Below are positions 5,784 to 7,022 of a stretch of DNA of 7,022 nucleotides, in pieces. Within the stretch, counting starts at the first letter, position 1, and each line of letters opens with the position of its first letter. The notes beneath the pieces are model-generated. The model did no database searches. It saw nothing but the letters and a program-made list of their open reading frames with translations, and had not been told where the DNA came from. Both the position numbers and the translations under genes were made by a program. The DNA comes from JBBSOW01 sp038259365 (GTDB lineage Bacteria; Actinomycetota; Actinomycetes; Propionibacteriales; Propionibacteriaceae): assembly GCA_038259365.1 (NCBI GenBank), contig JBBSOW010000145.1, positions 1 through 7,022 on the forward strand, written 5' to 3'.

Positions 5784-7022
5784 CTACTTCTTCTCCCGCC
5801 AGGCCCGCTCGAAGGGCAGCCGCCAGGCGTGGGGGGCGATCATCTGGTGGACCGCGTTCGGGCCCCAGGAGCCGGGCGCGTACGGCTTGGCCGGCGGCGG
5901 ATTCTCCAGCAGTGCGGCGGACCGCTCCCACAGCGCCTCGATGCCCTCGGCGGCGGTGAACAGGGTGTGATCTCCGAGCATTGCGTCCATCATCAATCGT
6001 TCGTAGGCCTCCAGGGTGCTGGCGGCGTGTTCTGTCTCGTCGGCGGAGAACTGCATCGAGAGCTTGTCCAGGCGCATGCCCGGCCCGGGGCGCTTGCCGT
6101 AGAAGGACAGCGAGACCTTGGATTCGTCGGCCAGATCGAAGGTCAGGTGGTCGGGGCCGTGGGAATCGACGCCGGACCCGGCCGGGAACATCGATTTCGG
6201 CGCCTCCTTGAAGGCGATCGAGATGATCCGCTGCCCCTCGGCCATCTTCTTGCCGGTGCGTAGGTAGAACGGGATGCCGGCCCAGCGCCAGTTGTCGATG
6301 CGCGCGGTGAGGGCGATGAAGGTCTCGGTGTCCGAATCCGGCGCCACGCCCTTCTCCTGGCGGTAGCCCGAGTACTGCCCACGGACCACTTCCTCGGGGC
6401 GGATGGGCTCCATCGAGCGGAAGACCTTCGACTTCTCCTCGCTGATCGAGCGAGGCTCCAGGGCGGTGGGGGGTTCCATGGCCACGAACGCGAGCACCTG
6501 GAACAGGTGGGTGACGACCATGTCCTTGTAGGCCCCGGTCGGCTCGTAGAAGGCGGCGCGCGCGTCGAGGCCGAGCGATTCGGGAATGTCGATCTGGATG
6601 TGATCGATGAAGTTGCGGTTCCAGATGGGCTCGAACAGCCCGTTGGCGAACCGGAAGGCCAGAATGTTCTGCGCCGCTTCCTTGCCGAGGAAGTGATCGA
6701 TGCGAAAGATCTGCTTCTCGTCGAACGTTTCGTGCAGCTCCGCGTTCAGGGCGATCGCCGAGTCGTAGTCGGTGCCGAAGGGTTTCTCCATGACGACGCG
6801 CGAGCGCTCCACCAACCCGGCGTCGCCCAACATCGCGATGACCGAGGAGGCGGCCTTCGGCGGCACGGAGAGGTAGTGCAGCCGGCGAACCCCCTCACCC
6901 AGGCGCTCTTCGCAGCGATGGACCTGCGCCGCCAACGCCTCCGGCCCGTCGACCTGGCTCACGTAGTGCAGACGGGGCGCGAACTTCTCCCACTGCTCGT
7001 CGGTCAGCTTGTGGTTGCCGAA
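5784..7022 (-). CDS. zwf: Glucose-6-phosphate dehydrogenase, C-terminal part (5' end beyond window)
   Basis: The frame is open from the right edge to a TAG at 5784-5786 and shows 412 residues. The family is about 460-510 long, so perhaps 50-100 N-terminal residues, including the nucleotide-binding GxxGDL region, are missing. The enzyme oxidises glucose-6-phosphate to 6-phosphogluconolactone and makes NADPH in the cytoplasm. In visible numbering, EKPFGTD is at 79-85, the substrate-binding signature RIDHFLGKE at 107-115, EPIWNR at 131-136, GAYKDMVVTHLFQ with the catalytic-type His172 at 163-175, AMEPP at 181-185, YLRTGKK at 253-259 and YAPGSWGP near the C-terminus. The signature has Phe where RIDHYLGKE is the textbook form, a conservative change. 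A GTG at 6962 could be mistaken for a start, but family sequence (HKLTDEQWEKFAPRLHY) continues upstream of it. The gene converges on the flavoprotein gene with a 7-bp gap. Confidence 0.95.
   Translation of the reverse strand, partial: FGNHKLTDEQWEKFAPRLHYVSQVDGPEALAAQVHRCEERLGEGVRRLHYLSVPPKAASSVIAMLGDAGLVERSRVVMEKPFGTDYDSAIALNAELHETFDEKQIFRIDHFLGKEAAQNILAFRFANGLFEPIWNRNFIDHIQIDIPESLGLDARAAFYEPTGAYKDMVVTHLFQVLAFVAMEPPTALEPRSISEEKSKVFRSMEPIRPEEVVRGQYSGYRQEKGVAPDSDTETFIALTARIDNWRWAGIPFYLRTGKKMAEGQRIISIAFKEAPKSMFPAGSGVDSHGPDHLTFDLADESKVSLSFYGKRPGPGMRLDKLSMQFSADETEHAASTLEAYERLMMDAMLGDHTLFTAAEGIEALWERSAALLENPPPAKPYAPGSWGPNAVHQMIAPHAWRLPFERAWREKK

Noticed and set aside
6678..6704. Phe in place of Tyr in the G6PD RIDHYLGKE signature as a sign of altered function.
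   Set aside because: His, Asp, Gly, Lys and Glu of the signature are retained and Tyr to Phe is conservative. It looks like ordinary family variation.
7..6962. A functional sugar-oxidation system linking the PQQ-type dehydrogenase, menaquinone genes and zwf.
   Set aside because: The genes are in separate transcription units, and PQQ enzymes and cytoplasmic G6PD act in different places. Adjacency alone does not support a shared pathway.

Overview
The window is very GC-rich and gene-dense, with short intergenic gaps, GTG starts and several starts that look leaderless. This fits a high-GC actinobacterium (Actinomycetota). The proteins are clearly of actinobacterial type, but I cannot name a genus. 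I see no insertion sequence, phage gene, CRISPR array, tRNA or rRNA. It reads as core chromosome rather than an accessory island.

Layout, left to right. (1) Bases 2-130, plus strand: the last 42 codons of a PQQ-dependent sugar dehydrogenase-like (glucose/sorbosone dehydrogenase) protein. (2) Bases 158-2754, minus strand: menC followed by menD, joined by an ATGA stop/start overlap. (3) Bases 2755-2833: a 79-bp divergent promoter region whose two ends are near-identical inverted copies of a -10 box plus start codon. (4) Bases 2834-4889, plus strand: menE then menA, with menA read from a GTG behind a good ribosome binding site. (5) Bases 4952-5200: a small two-helix membrane protein of the PLDc_N type. 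(6) Bases 5224-5776: a pyridoxamine 5'-phosphate oxidase-like flavoprotein gene broken by a frameshift near its 3' end. (7) Bases 5784-7022, minus strand: the C-terminal ~410 residues of glucose-6-phosphate dehydrogenase (zwf), whose start lies beyond the right edge.

The core is a divergent menaquinone cluster. MenD makes SEPHCHC from isochorismate and 2-oxoglutarate, MenC dehydrates it to o-succinylbenzoate, and MenE activates that to the CoA thioester. MenB (not here) cyclises it to the naphthoate, and MenA prenylates 1,4-dihydroxy-2-naphthoate at the membrane. MenF, MenB, MenH and MenG are not in the window. The flanking genes are redox or membrane functions with no demonstrated link to the pathway.

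No wholly new system is evident. The points most worth checking are the mirrored menC/menE promoter-start element, the repeated pattern of a TANNNT box 6-7 nt before a start codon at four genes, and the frameshift in the flavoprotein gene.
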